NCBI GenBank assembly: GCA_964572365.1
Contig: CAZNFK010000006.1
Location: 1 to 44,344 of the forward strand
DNA length: 44,344 nucleotides
Source: Salinimicrobium sp964572365
GTDB taxonomy: Bacteria > Bacteroidota > Bacteroidia > Flavobacteriales > Flavobacteriaceae
Reading direction: 5' to 3'
In this document: positions 8,359-15,188 of the stretch, in pieces
How the letters are laid out: each line of letters begins with the position of its first letter
Position numbering within the stretch: position 1 is the first letter of the stretch
Notes under the pieces: model-generated
Database searches by the model: none
The model's input: only the letters and a program-made list of their open reading frames with translations
What the model was told of the DNA's origin: nothing
Position numbers and translations under genes: made by a program

Positions 8359-9540
8359 ATGTTTAAAAACTCCTACAAAATGTTGGCAGTACTAATGACT
8401 GTCACATTGATGATTTCTTGTTCTAAAGATGAGGCTGTACAAGAACCTCAAAATGCCTTAACCAACCTTGATGAGCCTATTGCGGGGCAATACATTGTTG
8501 TGTACAATGATCAGTCAAGGCAAAAAGGAAAGTCTAGCCTAAACAAAAGGGCTGTACAGGAAAAGACACAGAATGTCCTGACAGAAATGGGAATTGAAGA
8601 TGCTCAAATCGTAAATGTTTATGGTAATGCCATAAATGGAGCTACTTTACGATTAACTGAGGCACAAGCCAATGCTTTGAGAAGGAATAAGGACATTGCT
8701 TATGTTGAGCAGGATAGGGTAATAACTCTGGCTCCACCAGGTGGAAACGGTGAGGTAACTGCTAGTGCTGCACAGCAAACTCCTTATGGTATCACACGAG
8801 TTAACGGCGTTAGTTCTTACACTGGTACGGGTGTAGCCTGGGTTATTGATACCGGAATTGACCTGGATCATGAGGATCTTAACGTTGATGCTTCGAGAGG
8901 ATTTAACGCCTTCACCAGAGGAAGAGATAGTAAAACTCTTGATGATGGGAATGGTCATGGTTCACACGTGGCAGGTACCATTGCTGCACTAAATAATAGT
9001 GTAGGAGTAATAGGTGTGGCTCCGGGAGCCACGGTAATTCCTGTTAAGGTTCTGGACAGCAGGGGGAGTGGTTCTTACTCTGGAGTTATCGCCGGAGTTG
9101 AGCACGTAGCTGCAAATGGTAACAGTGGAGATGTTGCGAATATGAGCCTTGGTGGGCCTGTTTCACAAGCTCTAGATGATGCTGTTCTTGCTGCTTCGCA
9201 AAATGGGATAAAGTTTGCTTTAGCTGCGGGTAATGACAGCGATGATGCCAACAACCATTCTCCTGCGAGAGCAAATGGTGCCAATATCTACACCATTTCT
9301 GCATTAGATAGTAATGATGTGTTTGCTTATTTCTCTAATTATGGAAATCCACCGGTTGATTACTGTGCACCAGGTGTAAGTATTACATCCACCTGGATGA
9401 ATGGTGGTTACAATACCATTAGCGGTACTTCTATGGCTTCTCCTCATGCAGCCGGAGTTTTGCTTCTAGGTAATGCTTCAACAGATGGATATGTAAGTGG
9501 AGATCTTGACAGTAATCCAGATCCTATTATTGTTCACTAG
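8359..9540 (+). CDS. Exported lipoprotein subtilisin-like serine protease (S8, proteinase K-like)
   Basis: This is a secreted subtilase. The 393 residues begin with a lipoprotein signal (lipobox MISC, C21) followed by SKDEAVQE, again the Cys-x-Lys-Asp-Glu pattern of surface-exported lipoproteins. An inhibitor I9-type propeptide covers about residues 42-122 (YIVVYNDQ to YVEQDR). The catalytic triad is complete: D164 (VIDTGID), H200 (NGHGSHVAG) and S358 (GTSMASPH), with the oxyanion N292 (AAGNDSDD). The chain stops soon after the catalytic domain, with no C-terminal sorting domain. The upstream region mirrors that of the M57 gene. Expected role: extracellular protein digestion, or processing of surface proteins. 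The substrate is unknown. Confidence 0.95.
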   Translation: MFKNSYKMLAVLMTVTLMISCSKDEAVQEPQNALTNLDEPIAGQYIVVYNDQSRQKGKSSLNKRAVQEKTQNVLTEMGIEDAQIVNVYGNAINGATLRLTEAQANALRRNKDIAYVEQDRVITLAPPGGNGEVTASAAQQTPYGITRVNGVSSYTGTGVAWVIDTGIDLDHEDLNVDASRGFNAFTRGRDSKTLDDGNGHGSHVAGTIAALNNSVGVIGVAPGATVIPVKVLDSRGSGSYSGVIAGVEHVAANGNSGDVANMSLGGPVSQALDDAVLAASQNGIKFALAAGNDSDDANNHSPARANGANIYTISALDSNDVFAYFSNYGNPPVDYCAPGVSITSTWMNGGYNTISGTSMASPHAAGVLLLGNASTDGYVSGDLDSNPDPIIVH

Positions 9541-9563
9541 GAGCCTGGACTCAAAGTCAGAAA

Positions 9564-9588
9564 AAAAGCACCGCCTAGCGGTGCTTTT
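9564..9588 (+). terminator. Intrinsic terminator after the S8 protease
   Basis: GCACCGC (9568-9574), loop CTA, GCGGTGC (9578-9584), flanked by AAAA and TTTT that extend the stem. It is compact and G+C rich, 24 bases after the stop. The T-run is short. Confidence 0.85.
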
Positions 9589-9700
9589 GTTCCTTTACAA
9601 AGAGTTGAGAAGGGAACTTTAATGATTTTGGCTCCTAAACTAGGTAACCGATCATGAATTTTGAACCATTTAATCTTGTAAAACTTTATAAACCATTATT

Positions 9701-9874
9701 ATGAAAATCTTAACGAAACTTTTATTTTGCACCTTTGTTATTGTTCTTTCTTCCTGTGAACCCGAGGAACTATCCTCAGAGCCGGCCATTAACAGTGAAG
9801 AAATAAAACCAGGAGATGTCTTTGGTGATACAGGAGGTAATGAAGAAGATGTTATTGATGACAAGAAAGATTAA
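9701..9874 (+). CDS. Small acidic lipoprotein, 57 residues, function unknown
   Basis: An ATG at 9701 opens a 57-codon frame ending TAA at 9872-9874. It has a clear lipoprotein signal, MKILTKLLFCTFVIVLSSC, with the lipobox Cys at residue 19. It is followed by a 38-residue mature part very rich in Glu and Asp (EPEELSSEP at the start, EEDVIDDKKD at the end). I do not recognise a family. Its 3' end overlaps the likely start of the sensor kinase gene, and a strong hairpin with T-run follows 22 bases after its stop. Its place between two exported proteases and a sensor kinase with a TPR sensor region suggests a partner or signal protein for that kinase, but this is inference. It could also be a simple upstream leader frame. 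Confidence 0.6.
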   Translation: MKILTKLLFCTFVIVLSSCEPEELSSEPAINSEEIKPGDVFGDTGGNEEDVIDDKKD

Positions 9875-11885
9875 AGTAATTGATAAAATTGGTACGGGGA
9901 TAAAAGTGGATTTTATCCCCTATTTTTTTTTATTTCTTTTTTGGATCTTGATGTTAAGTTGTTCCGGTAATTCATCAAGTGAAAAGGAATTGACTAAATC
10001 CTTTGATAAAAACCATTACCTAAAACATTCTAATAAAGATTCCATTCGAGAAGTCATATCCGAATTACCGGATTCTCCTGCAAAGAATAACCTCCTGTTT
10101 GATATTTCTTATCACTTTTATTCAGACAGGAATATTGTCGATTTCCGTTACTGGAATAAAAAAGCTTTTGAGCTTTCGAGGTCACTTCGTGATACTACAA
10201 GAATTGCTGAAGCCCATTGGGATTTAGGTAATTTTTTTTATCGAGGAGAAGTAATTGATAGTGCCTTTTATCATTATCGAAAAGCAGCTCAATACTACAA
10301 TACTAAAGGGGATGAATTTTTATATGCTCGGATGCTCCTCAACATCGGAATACTCCAGAAAAACATTAAGGACTATTCCAATAGCGAGTCTAATACTCTA
10401 ACGGCCCTCAAAATTGTTCTACCACTTGAAGAACACAGGCAAATTTACATTGGTTATAATAATTTAGGCATATTGTATAATCAGCTTTCAGAATACGAAA
10501 ATGCAATTATATACCACAACAAGGCTTTTTTGAGTGCAAAAAAATTAGCCGATGGGTATTTAGAGGCCGCTTCCTTAAATAACATAGGTGTGGTTTATGA
10601 AAAAATGGGTTTATATAAAAAGGCTATAGACTATTATGAACAGGCTTTAAAAATTCCAGATGTTGCCACAGAACATGCACGTCTCTATGCGATGCTCAAG
10701 GATAACGTGGCCTATTCCAAATTTAAGCTTGGTAAGGACAGTGGCGTGCTTAAAGAAATGCTGGAGGCTTTGCGCTTGCGGGAACAGGCAGGACATGAAG
10801 CTGGGATTGCTATAAATAAGCTTCATTTGGGAGAGTATTTTCTCGTTCAAGGGGATACGTTGAGAGGAAACGATTATTTTCTTCAGGCAAAGGAGCTGGC
10901 AGAGGAAATGCATTTGCACAGGGATATTCTGGAATCGCTTTTATTCTTATCGAGAAGTGATAAGCAGAAATCAAACGAATATTTAAAAAAATATATTTCT
11001 TTACATGATAGTTTAGAACAAAAGGAAAGGAGTGTTCGGAGCAAATTTGCGAGAATTGAATTGGAAACTGAGCAATTCATAGCTGAAAATGAACAACTCA
11101 CGGAACAACGAAAATGGATATTAGGGGGAGCAGGAAGTCTTTTTACAATGCTTGTTATGTTTTTCGTGATATGGAGGCAAAAAGCCAATAATAAAAAATT
11201 ATCCCTGGAAAGAGAACAACAACAAGCAAACGAAGAAATTTATAACCTGCTGTTAGAGCAGGAAAAGAAAATAGAACTGGGAAAGCAAAAAGAGAAGGAC
11301 AGAATCTCCAGAGAACTTCATGATGGAGTATTGGGAGAAATGTACGGTGTAAGATTTAATTTAATCAACTTGAATTCTCGCTCTGATGTACCTGCTTTAA
11401 AAACCAAAGAAAATCTTTTAAATCGATTGCAAAAAGTGGAGGAGGATATACGGCTGATATCAAGGGACCTTCAAAACAATGAGAAGCTAGAGGAAGTCGG
11501 GTTTCTGAATTTGATAACTCAGTTGTGTCATGAGTTTTCCGAGATTGCGGATGTAAAGGTCAGGGTGATTTCAGATGATCAAATAAATTGGAGCGCTGTA
11601 AGCAACCGGGTAAAAATGAATCTTTATCGGATAACCCAGGAAGCTTTCCATAACATGGAGAAATATGCTGCTGCGGAGAAAGCAGAAGTTTCTTTTAAGA
11701 TATGCCGGAGACAATTAGTTGTGGAAATAAGAGACAATGGGAGAGGTTTTGATGTCCATAAATCTTCACCGGGGATCGGGTTAAAGAATATGGAATTCAG
11801 GGTTCGGGAACTGTCAGGAGATTTTAGGATTCATTCAGGAGAAGAGGGGACGGAAATACTAATAAAAATTCCAATCGATGAATAA
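9849..11885 (+). CDS. TPR-domain sensor histidine kinase (NarL/DesK-type, HisKA_3)
   Basis: This is a two-component sensor of about 678 residues. The N-terminus carries a hydrophobic segment ending in a lipobox-like LMLSC. About six TPR-like repeats (roughly residues 80-350, e.g. YNNLGILYNQLSEYENAI and LNNIGVVYEKMGLYKKAI) are followed by a coiled-coil stretch and one membrane helix (WILGGAGSLFTMLVMFFVIW). Next come the HisKA_3 phosphoacceptor H491 (RELHDGVLGE) and an HATPase domain with ITQEAFHN, EIRDNGRGFD and GIGLKNMEFRV. The start is uncertain: ATG 9849 lies 11 bases after AGGAGG (9832-9837); ATG 9858 and GTG 9906 are alternatives. It overlaps the acidic lipoprotein upstream and the response regulator downstream, so all three are probably co-translated. 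Confidence 0.88.
   Translation: MLLMTRKIKVIDKIGTGIKVDFIPYFFLFLFWILMLSCSGNSSSEKELTKSFDKNHYLKHSNKDSIREVISELPDSPAKNNLLFDISYHFYSDRNIVDFRYWNKKAFELSRSLRDTTRIAEAHWDLGNFFYRGEVIDSAFYHYRKAAQYYNTKGDEFLYARMLLNIGILQKNIKDYSNSESNTLTALKIVLPLEEHRQIYIGYNNLGILYNQLSEYENAIIYHNKAFLSAKKLADGYLEAASLNNIGVVYEKMGLYKKAIDYYEQALKIPDVATEHARLYAMLKDNVAYSKFKLGKDSGVLKEMLEALRLREQAGHEAGIAINKLHLGEYFLVQGDTLRGNDYFLQAKELAEEMHLHRDILESLLFLSRSDKQKSNEYLKKYISLHDSLEQKERSVRSKFARIELETEQFIAENEQLTEQRKWILGGAGSLFTMLVMFFVIWRQKANNKKLSLEREQQQANEEIYNLLLEQEKKIELGKQKEKDRISRELHDGVLGEMYGVRFNLINLNSRSDVPALKTKENLLNRLQKVEEDIRLISRDLQNNEKLEEVGFLNLITQLCHEFSEIADVKVRVISDDQINWSAVSNRVKMNLYRITQEAFHNMEKYAAAEKAEVSFKICRRQLVVEIRDNGRGFDVHKSSPGIGLKNMEFRVRELSGDFRIHSGEEGTEILIKIPIDE
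9896..9931 (+). terminator. Intrinsic terminator/attenuator hairpin inside the 5' end of the sensor kinase gene
   Basis: GGGGATAAAA (9896-9905), loop GTGGA, TTTTATCCCC (9911-9920) is a perfect 10-bp stem followed by TATTTTTTTTTA. It is as good as any terminator in the window, yet it lies within the open reading frame of the kinase, and its T-run encodes the Phe/Leu core of the kinase signal segment. It would end transcripts of the small lipoprotein, unless ribosomes that start at 9849/9858 run through it. Confidence 0.7.
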
Positions 11886-12552
11886 TGTAGTCAAAATACT
11901 TATGATCGATGATCATTCTTTGATCTTAGAAGGGTACAAAAGTAAACTTCAGGAATCTTTCACAGATGATGAGCTAAATTTTATAATAGATACGGCTCAA
12001 AATTGTGAGGAAGCATATGAAAAAATTGAGAAGTCCCTTTCATCCTCAAAGTACGATATTGTCTTTTTAGATATCAACCTCCCTCCCTCCAAGGATAAAA
12101 AAATTCTCTCTGGTGAAGATCTGGGAAAAGAAATAAGGAATTATTCTCCGGATACTTCTCTTATTGTGCTTACTATGTATAGTGAGAATATGAGGCTCAT
12201 AAACATTCTCAGAAATTTAAATCCTGAAGCTTTTCTAATTAAGAGTGACATAACTCCACAAGAATTTTTGAAAGCTTTTAATAAAGTAAGGGAGGGGGAA
12301 GTACATTATAGTAAATCCATTATTGAAATTATGAGGAAACAATTAACGTCCGATGTCGTTTTGGATGAATATGACAGAAATATTCTTTTTCATTTGGCAG
12401 AGGGAGTAAGGACAAAGGATCTGGTTGATATTATTCCTCTTTCCTTGGCGGCAATCGAAAAAAGAAAGAAAATTCTAAAGGAAATATTTGAGGTTCAAAA
12501 TAATGGCGATTTGGCCTTAGTGAGTCAGGCCCGTAAGAAAGGATTTTTGTAA
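11878..12552 (+). CDS. Response regulator, NarL/LuxR-like
   Basis: This is the cytosolic partner of the kinase just upstream, whose 3' end it overlaps by 8 bases. The 224 residues contain a receiver domain with the acidic pair D11/D12 (MIDDHS), phosphoacceptor D65 (VFLDINLPP), the conserved Thr in IVLTMYSEN and the Lys in FLIKSD. The output region (about 155-224) reads YDRNILFHLAEGVRTKDLVDIIP and SLAAIEKRKKILKEIF. This fits a LuxR-type helix-turn-helix, though a diverged one. It is the natural candidate to bind the paired inverted repeats before the two protease genes. That link is inferred from neighbourhood only. Confidence 0.9.
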   Translation: MNNVVKILMIDDHSLILEGYKSKLQESFTDDELNFIIDTAQNCEEAYEKIEKSLSSSKYDIVFLDINLPPSKDKKILSGEDLGKEIRNYSPDTSLIVLTMYSENMRLINILRNLNPEAFLIKSDITPQEFLKAFNKVREGEVHYSKSIIEIMRKQLTSDVVLDEYDRNILFHLAEGVRTKDLVDIIPLSLAAIEKRKKILKEIFEVQNNGDLALVSQARKKGFL

Positions 12553-12609
12553 TCCTTTCGTCTTCGGAAAAAGTCGGTATTTTATTTTGAAATTTAAAAA
12601 GATAATTTT

Positions 12610-12702
12610 TCCATAACTGGTTTCCTTCCACTTATTGTATGGAAGGATTTTGTGAATGAGTGGATCGCTGAGAAGAAGGGTTATAAGCTAACAGGTACCT
12701 GA
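12610..12702 (+). pseudogene. Decayed 3' end of a DUF885 gene
   Basis: In one frame this stretch reads ITGFLPLIVWKDFVNEWIA then EKKGYKLTGT and a stop at 12700-12702. It matches the C-terminus of the DUF885 protein encoded at 5054-6883 (LTHGSLPLNVLEDFVNEWIA), including eight identical residues DFVNEWIA. One codon is lost and the bases over GATTTTGTGAATGA.TGGATCGC are almost identical. No ATG or remaining upstream coding sequence is present, so it cannot be a gene by itself. A terminator follows at once, as it would after a functional gene end. It is either the original end of the DUF885 gene displaced by insertion of 6884-12600, or the relic of a tandem DUF885 paralogue. Confidence 0.75.
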
Positions 12703-12711
12703 GAAAACAAA

Positions 12712-12739
12712 AAAGGGCTGATCAATTGATCGGCCCTTT
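12712..12739. terminator. Bidirectional terminator between the relic/response regulator and the amylase gene
   Basis: AAAGGGC(T)GATC-AATT-GATC(G)GCCCTTT forms a long stem with one T-G step, with A-rich sequence before it and T-rich sequence after it. It serves the rightward genes ending at 12552 (or the relic at 12702) and the leftward amylase gene ending at 12762. Confidence 0.85.
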
Positions 12740-12761
12740 GCTTTTGTTTACAATAAGTACC

Positions 12762-13976
12762 TTATTCTGCTACTTCCATAATAGTGTAAACCGCATACCC
12801 GTTGGCGGGAGCTTCTAAAGANNNNNNNNNNNNNNNNNNNNNNNNNNNNNNNNNNNNNNNNNNNNNNNNNNNNNNNNNNNNNNNNNNNNNNNNNNNNNNN
12901 NNNNNNNNNNNNNNNNNNNNNGCTTTCATTTTGTTTTTTGAAGAAATGTAATTGTCTGTGTTCTCGTCTTTTTCCGTATCATGATTGGCAGTAAAAGTAA
13001 CAGCCTGTTCAGGATTGGTTTTCCAAAGCATGTCACGGGTAAGGTAATTAAGGTCATTATTTCGATCTAATCCTTCTTCCAACTTATAGAAAGTAGCGAA
13101 ATCAAAGGCAGAAATCCCTGTTTCATTTACATAATCTGCAAGAACAGCTCCATCTCCATCCCAGTTTTCGGCTACTGCAAATCCTCCTACTGCATTCATC
13201 CATTCCTTGATCACCCACGGTTCAAATCCTTTGACATAGTCAAATCTCCAGCCATCAAATCCCATAACATTCTTATAATATTTAGCTACGGAGTTATCAT
13301 TTTTCCATAGCCAATCCTGCACACGTTGGCGATGATGATCCAGGTTCTGTTCGGGATAAAAAAGGCTGTTATCAGGATAGTTACTTACACTGTTGGGATA
13401 AAAATCTTCATAAGTACGATTAAACATTCCTGAAGCGTTTCCATGGTCTTCATCAAACAGGGTGTAGGTGTCGTAACCTCTATATGGGTTGAATTGTTTT
13501 CCCCCTCCAGAGTTGTGATTAATGACAATATCGGCAATCACTTCAACGCCGTTATCATGAGCGACATCGATCAAATTAGTAAGCTCTTCTTTTGAACCAA
13601 AACGGGTTTCGGTAGTTCCGTGTTGGAAAAAATTACCGAAGTCAAAATAGTCAGAAACGTCGTATCCCATCGAATACCCTCCAGACTTGCCTTTAGTGGC
13701 CACAGGAAGCCATATTCGGTTTATACCGGCTTGAGCCCAGTCATCTACTTGATCTGACAAAATATCCCACCATTCATGACGAGGTTCCACGTCCCAGTAG
13801 AACGCCTGCATCATCACACCGGTTCCGTTATCAAAATCGTTAAGATCTATTGCTGTTGGCTTGGGAGTTTCAACTTTTGGTTCCGGTTCAGGAGTAGGAG
13901 AATCATCTTCCGAAGAGCAGGACCCAACTAGTAATAGTGATGCGAGTAAAGGAAAAAAGAGTATTCTCTTTATCAT
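12762..13976 (-). CDS. Surface alpha-amylase lipoprotein (GH13), interrupted by an assembly gap
   Basis: This is a SusG-like starch-degrading amylase. The lipobox GSC (C20) is followed by SSEDDSPTPEPEPK, an acidic linker fitting export to the cell surface. The catalytic barrel starts at about residue 52 (GVMMQAFYWD). GH13 motifs are ADIVINHN, GWRFDYVKG (nucleophile D246), VAENWDGDG (acid/base E270) and FTANHDTEKDE (D333). The frame is interrupted at residue 351 by exactly 100 Ns. The 19 residues beyond the gap (SLEAPANGYAVYTIMEVAE) are a normal C-terminal beta-domain end. Relatives normally have over a hundred residues between these points, so the true gap is probably longer than 100 bases. 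It is the last gene of the leftward susCDE operon, 56 bases after the susE-like gene with an attenuating hairpin between. Confidence 0.88.
   Translation of the reverse strand: MIKRILFFPLLASLLLVGSCSSEDDSPTPEPEPKVETPKPTAIDLNDFDNGTGVMMQAFYWDVEPRHEWWDILSDQVDDWAQAGINRIWLPVATKGKSGGYSMGYDVSDYFDFGNFFQHGTTETRFGSKEELTNLIDVAHDNGVEVIADIVINHNSGGGKQFNPYRGYDTYTLFDEDHGNASGMFNRTYEDFYPNSVSNYPDNSLFYPEQNLDHHRQRVQDWLWKNDNSVAKYYKNVMGFDGWRFDYVKGFEPWVIKEWMNAVGGFAVAENWDGDGAVLADYVNETGISAFDFATFYKLEEGLDRNNDLNYLTRDMLWKTNPEQAVTFTANHDTEKDENTDNYISSKNKMKXXXXXXXXXXXXXXXXXXXXXXXXXXXXXXXXXXSLEAPANGYAVYTIMEVAE
12822..12921. other. Assembly gap, 100 Ns
   Basis: One hundred consecutive Ns lie inside the amylase gene. The round length is the usual placeholder for a gap of unknown size, so the fact that the reading frame is kept across it means nothing. 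Confidence 0.99.
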
Positions 13977-13994
13977 AGTTTAATATTTTAAAGA

Positions 13995-14020
13995 AAAAGG
14001 CTGCCGTGAAGCAGCCTTTT
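13995..14020 (-). terminator. Hairpin with T-run between the susE-like gene and the amylase gene
   Basis: AAAAGGCTGC and GCAGCCTTTT form a perfect 10-bp stem with a 6-base loop. Read leftward (the direction of transcription) it is followed by TTTTTCTTT. It sits between two genes of one operon, so it probably lets only some transcripts reach the amylase gene. It may also protect the susCDE message 3' end. Confidence 0.8.
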
Positions 14021-14032
14021 AGGTGTTTCTAA

Positions 14033-15175
14033 TTATTCTTGTACCTGAGGAATAAATACGTATCGTCCTGTAATATCATTGAACCATACATCGTAAACTC
14101 CCGTAGTCACCGGAATATTTGATCCTCCAAAGGTGCCAACACCTGATAGAGGTGTATTTCCTCCCCAGTCGGTATCCCAGGCATCATCAACTCTGAATTT
14201 AGCTTCACCATCGGTCAACTCCACATCTGAAATATACCATATATGAGGATCATTAGATAGTTGTGTCAAATCTTGATCGACATCCCAAGAACCTGTGGCA
14301 TCACCAACAAGACCAATAGAATTATAAGTAGGTGCTGATGTAGCATCATATGGTTCAAAAGTATAGGTAAGTTCGTTAAGATTTACTACTAGACTATAAT
14401 ACCCCGCGTCTGATACGTCTATCGTAGCAGGATCTGTATCAGCTTCAGTTTCTCTGTACATTAAGGATCCGGCAGCATCAGGGTTTACACCGTACATAGG
14501 AGCCCATGAGCCTAAGGTAGTGAGAAACTTGAATGAACCAGCCTTGAAATATCCAGTATAATAGAATATGTTTTCATCTTCAGCATCTCTGAACAATGGT
14601 GTGTTATTATTGTTATTGTTCCAACCATCCAAACTGGCGTCACCCACCATATACAACTGAAGTTTTGCAGGCTCTTCGCTTTCAGTCTCAGGAAGAACAA
14701 CTGTAAGACCTATTGTTTCTGAAATTTCTTCTACGTTACTTGGAGCAGTATCTCCAACATATGCACGAACCTTGAAATAAAGTGTTCCTGAATTTGGAGC
14801 ATCTTCAGTTTCAGGATCATTGTCCAAACCTGCCTCCTTAGAGAGATCTAACATGTCCTTTACGGTAACTGCATAGTTAGTTTCGGCGATGTCACTCGCA
14901 AAAATAGTAGGATTTTCAAAGATCGTATCTGTAGATCCCTGAAGTTCATATCTTACATTAGTAGGAGCGTCAAAATCAACTTCATTCCATACAAATCTTT
15001 CTGCAAGATTATCTGCGTTAGAAGGTTTTAGAATATAAGACTCCAAAAAGGTATTTGTAAAAGCAATTCCTTCCGGATCAGGTTGTGCTACAAACGTGAA
15101 ATCGTCATCTTCTGTACAGGCGCTCAAGCTTAAAATTGCGACGATTGCCAGTAAAAATATTGATAGTTTTTTCAT
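14033..15175 (-). CDS. SusE/SusF-like outer-membrane starch-binding lipoprotein
   Basis: This is a surface glycan-binding protein of the Sus type. The 380 residues start with a lipoprotein signal (LSLSAC, C20) followed by TEDDD, an acidic export-type stretch. The N-terminal half (about 25-170) fits the SusE Ig-like region. Two SusE/F-type starch-binding repeats follow, beginning near LYMVGDASLDGWNNNNN and IGLVGDATGSWDVDQ, each with aromatic residues that usually stack on glucose units. The start at 15175 is preferred over an upstream ATG at 15202, because it gives a proper signal peptide and a 13-base gap after susD. It is third in the susC-susD-susE-amylase order typical of maltodextrin loci in Flavobacteriia. 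Confidence 0.9.
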   Translation of the reverse strand: MKKLSIFLLAIVAILSLSACTEDDDFTFVAQPDPEGIAFTNTFLESYILKPSNADNLAERFVWNEVDFDAPTNVRYELQGSTDTIFENPTIFASDIAETNYAVTVKDMLDLSKEAGLDNDPETEDAPNSGTLYFKVRAYVGDTAPSNVEEISETIGLTVVLPETESEEPAKLQLYMVGDASLDGWNNNNNNTPLFRDAEDENIFYYTGYFKAGSFKFLTTLGSWAPMYGVNPDAAGSLMYRETEADTDPATIDVSDAGYYSLVVNLNELTYTFEPYDATSAPTYNSIGLVGDATGSWDVDQDLTQLSNDPHIWYISDVELTDGEAKFRVDDAWDTDWGGNTPLSGVGTFGGSNIPVTTGVYDVWFNDITGRYVFIPQVQE

Positions 15176-15188
15176 TTTATATATAATT

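Noticed and set aside
6884..12702. Insertion sequence or integrase carrying the protease block
   Set aside because: No transposase, integrase, tRNA target or terminal inverted repeats were found; only the DUF885 tail duplication marks the borders.
13219..13229. GGTTCAAATCC, resembling a tRNA T-loop
   Set aside because: It lies inside the conserved barrel of the amylase gene and no acceptor or anticodon stems surround it.
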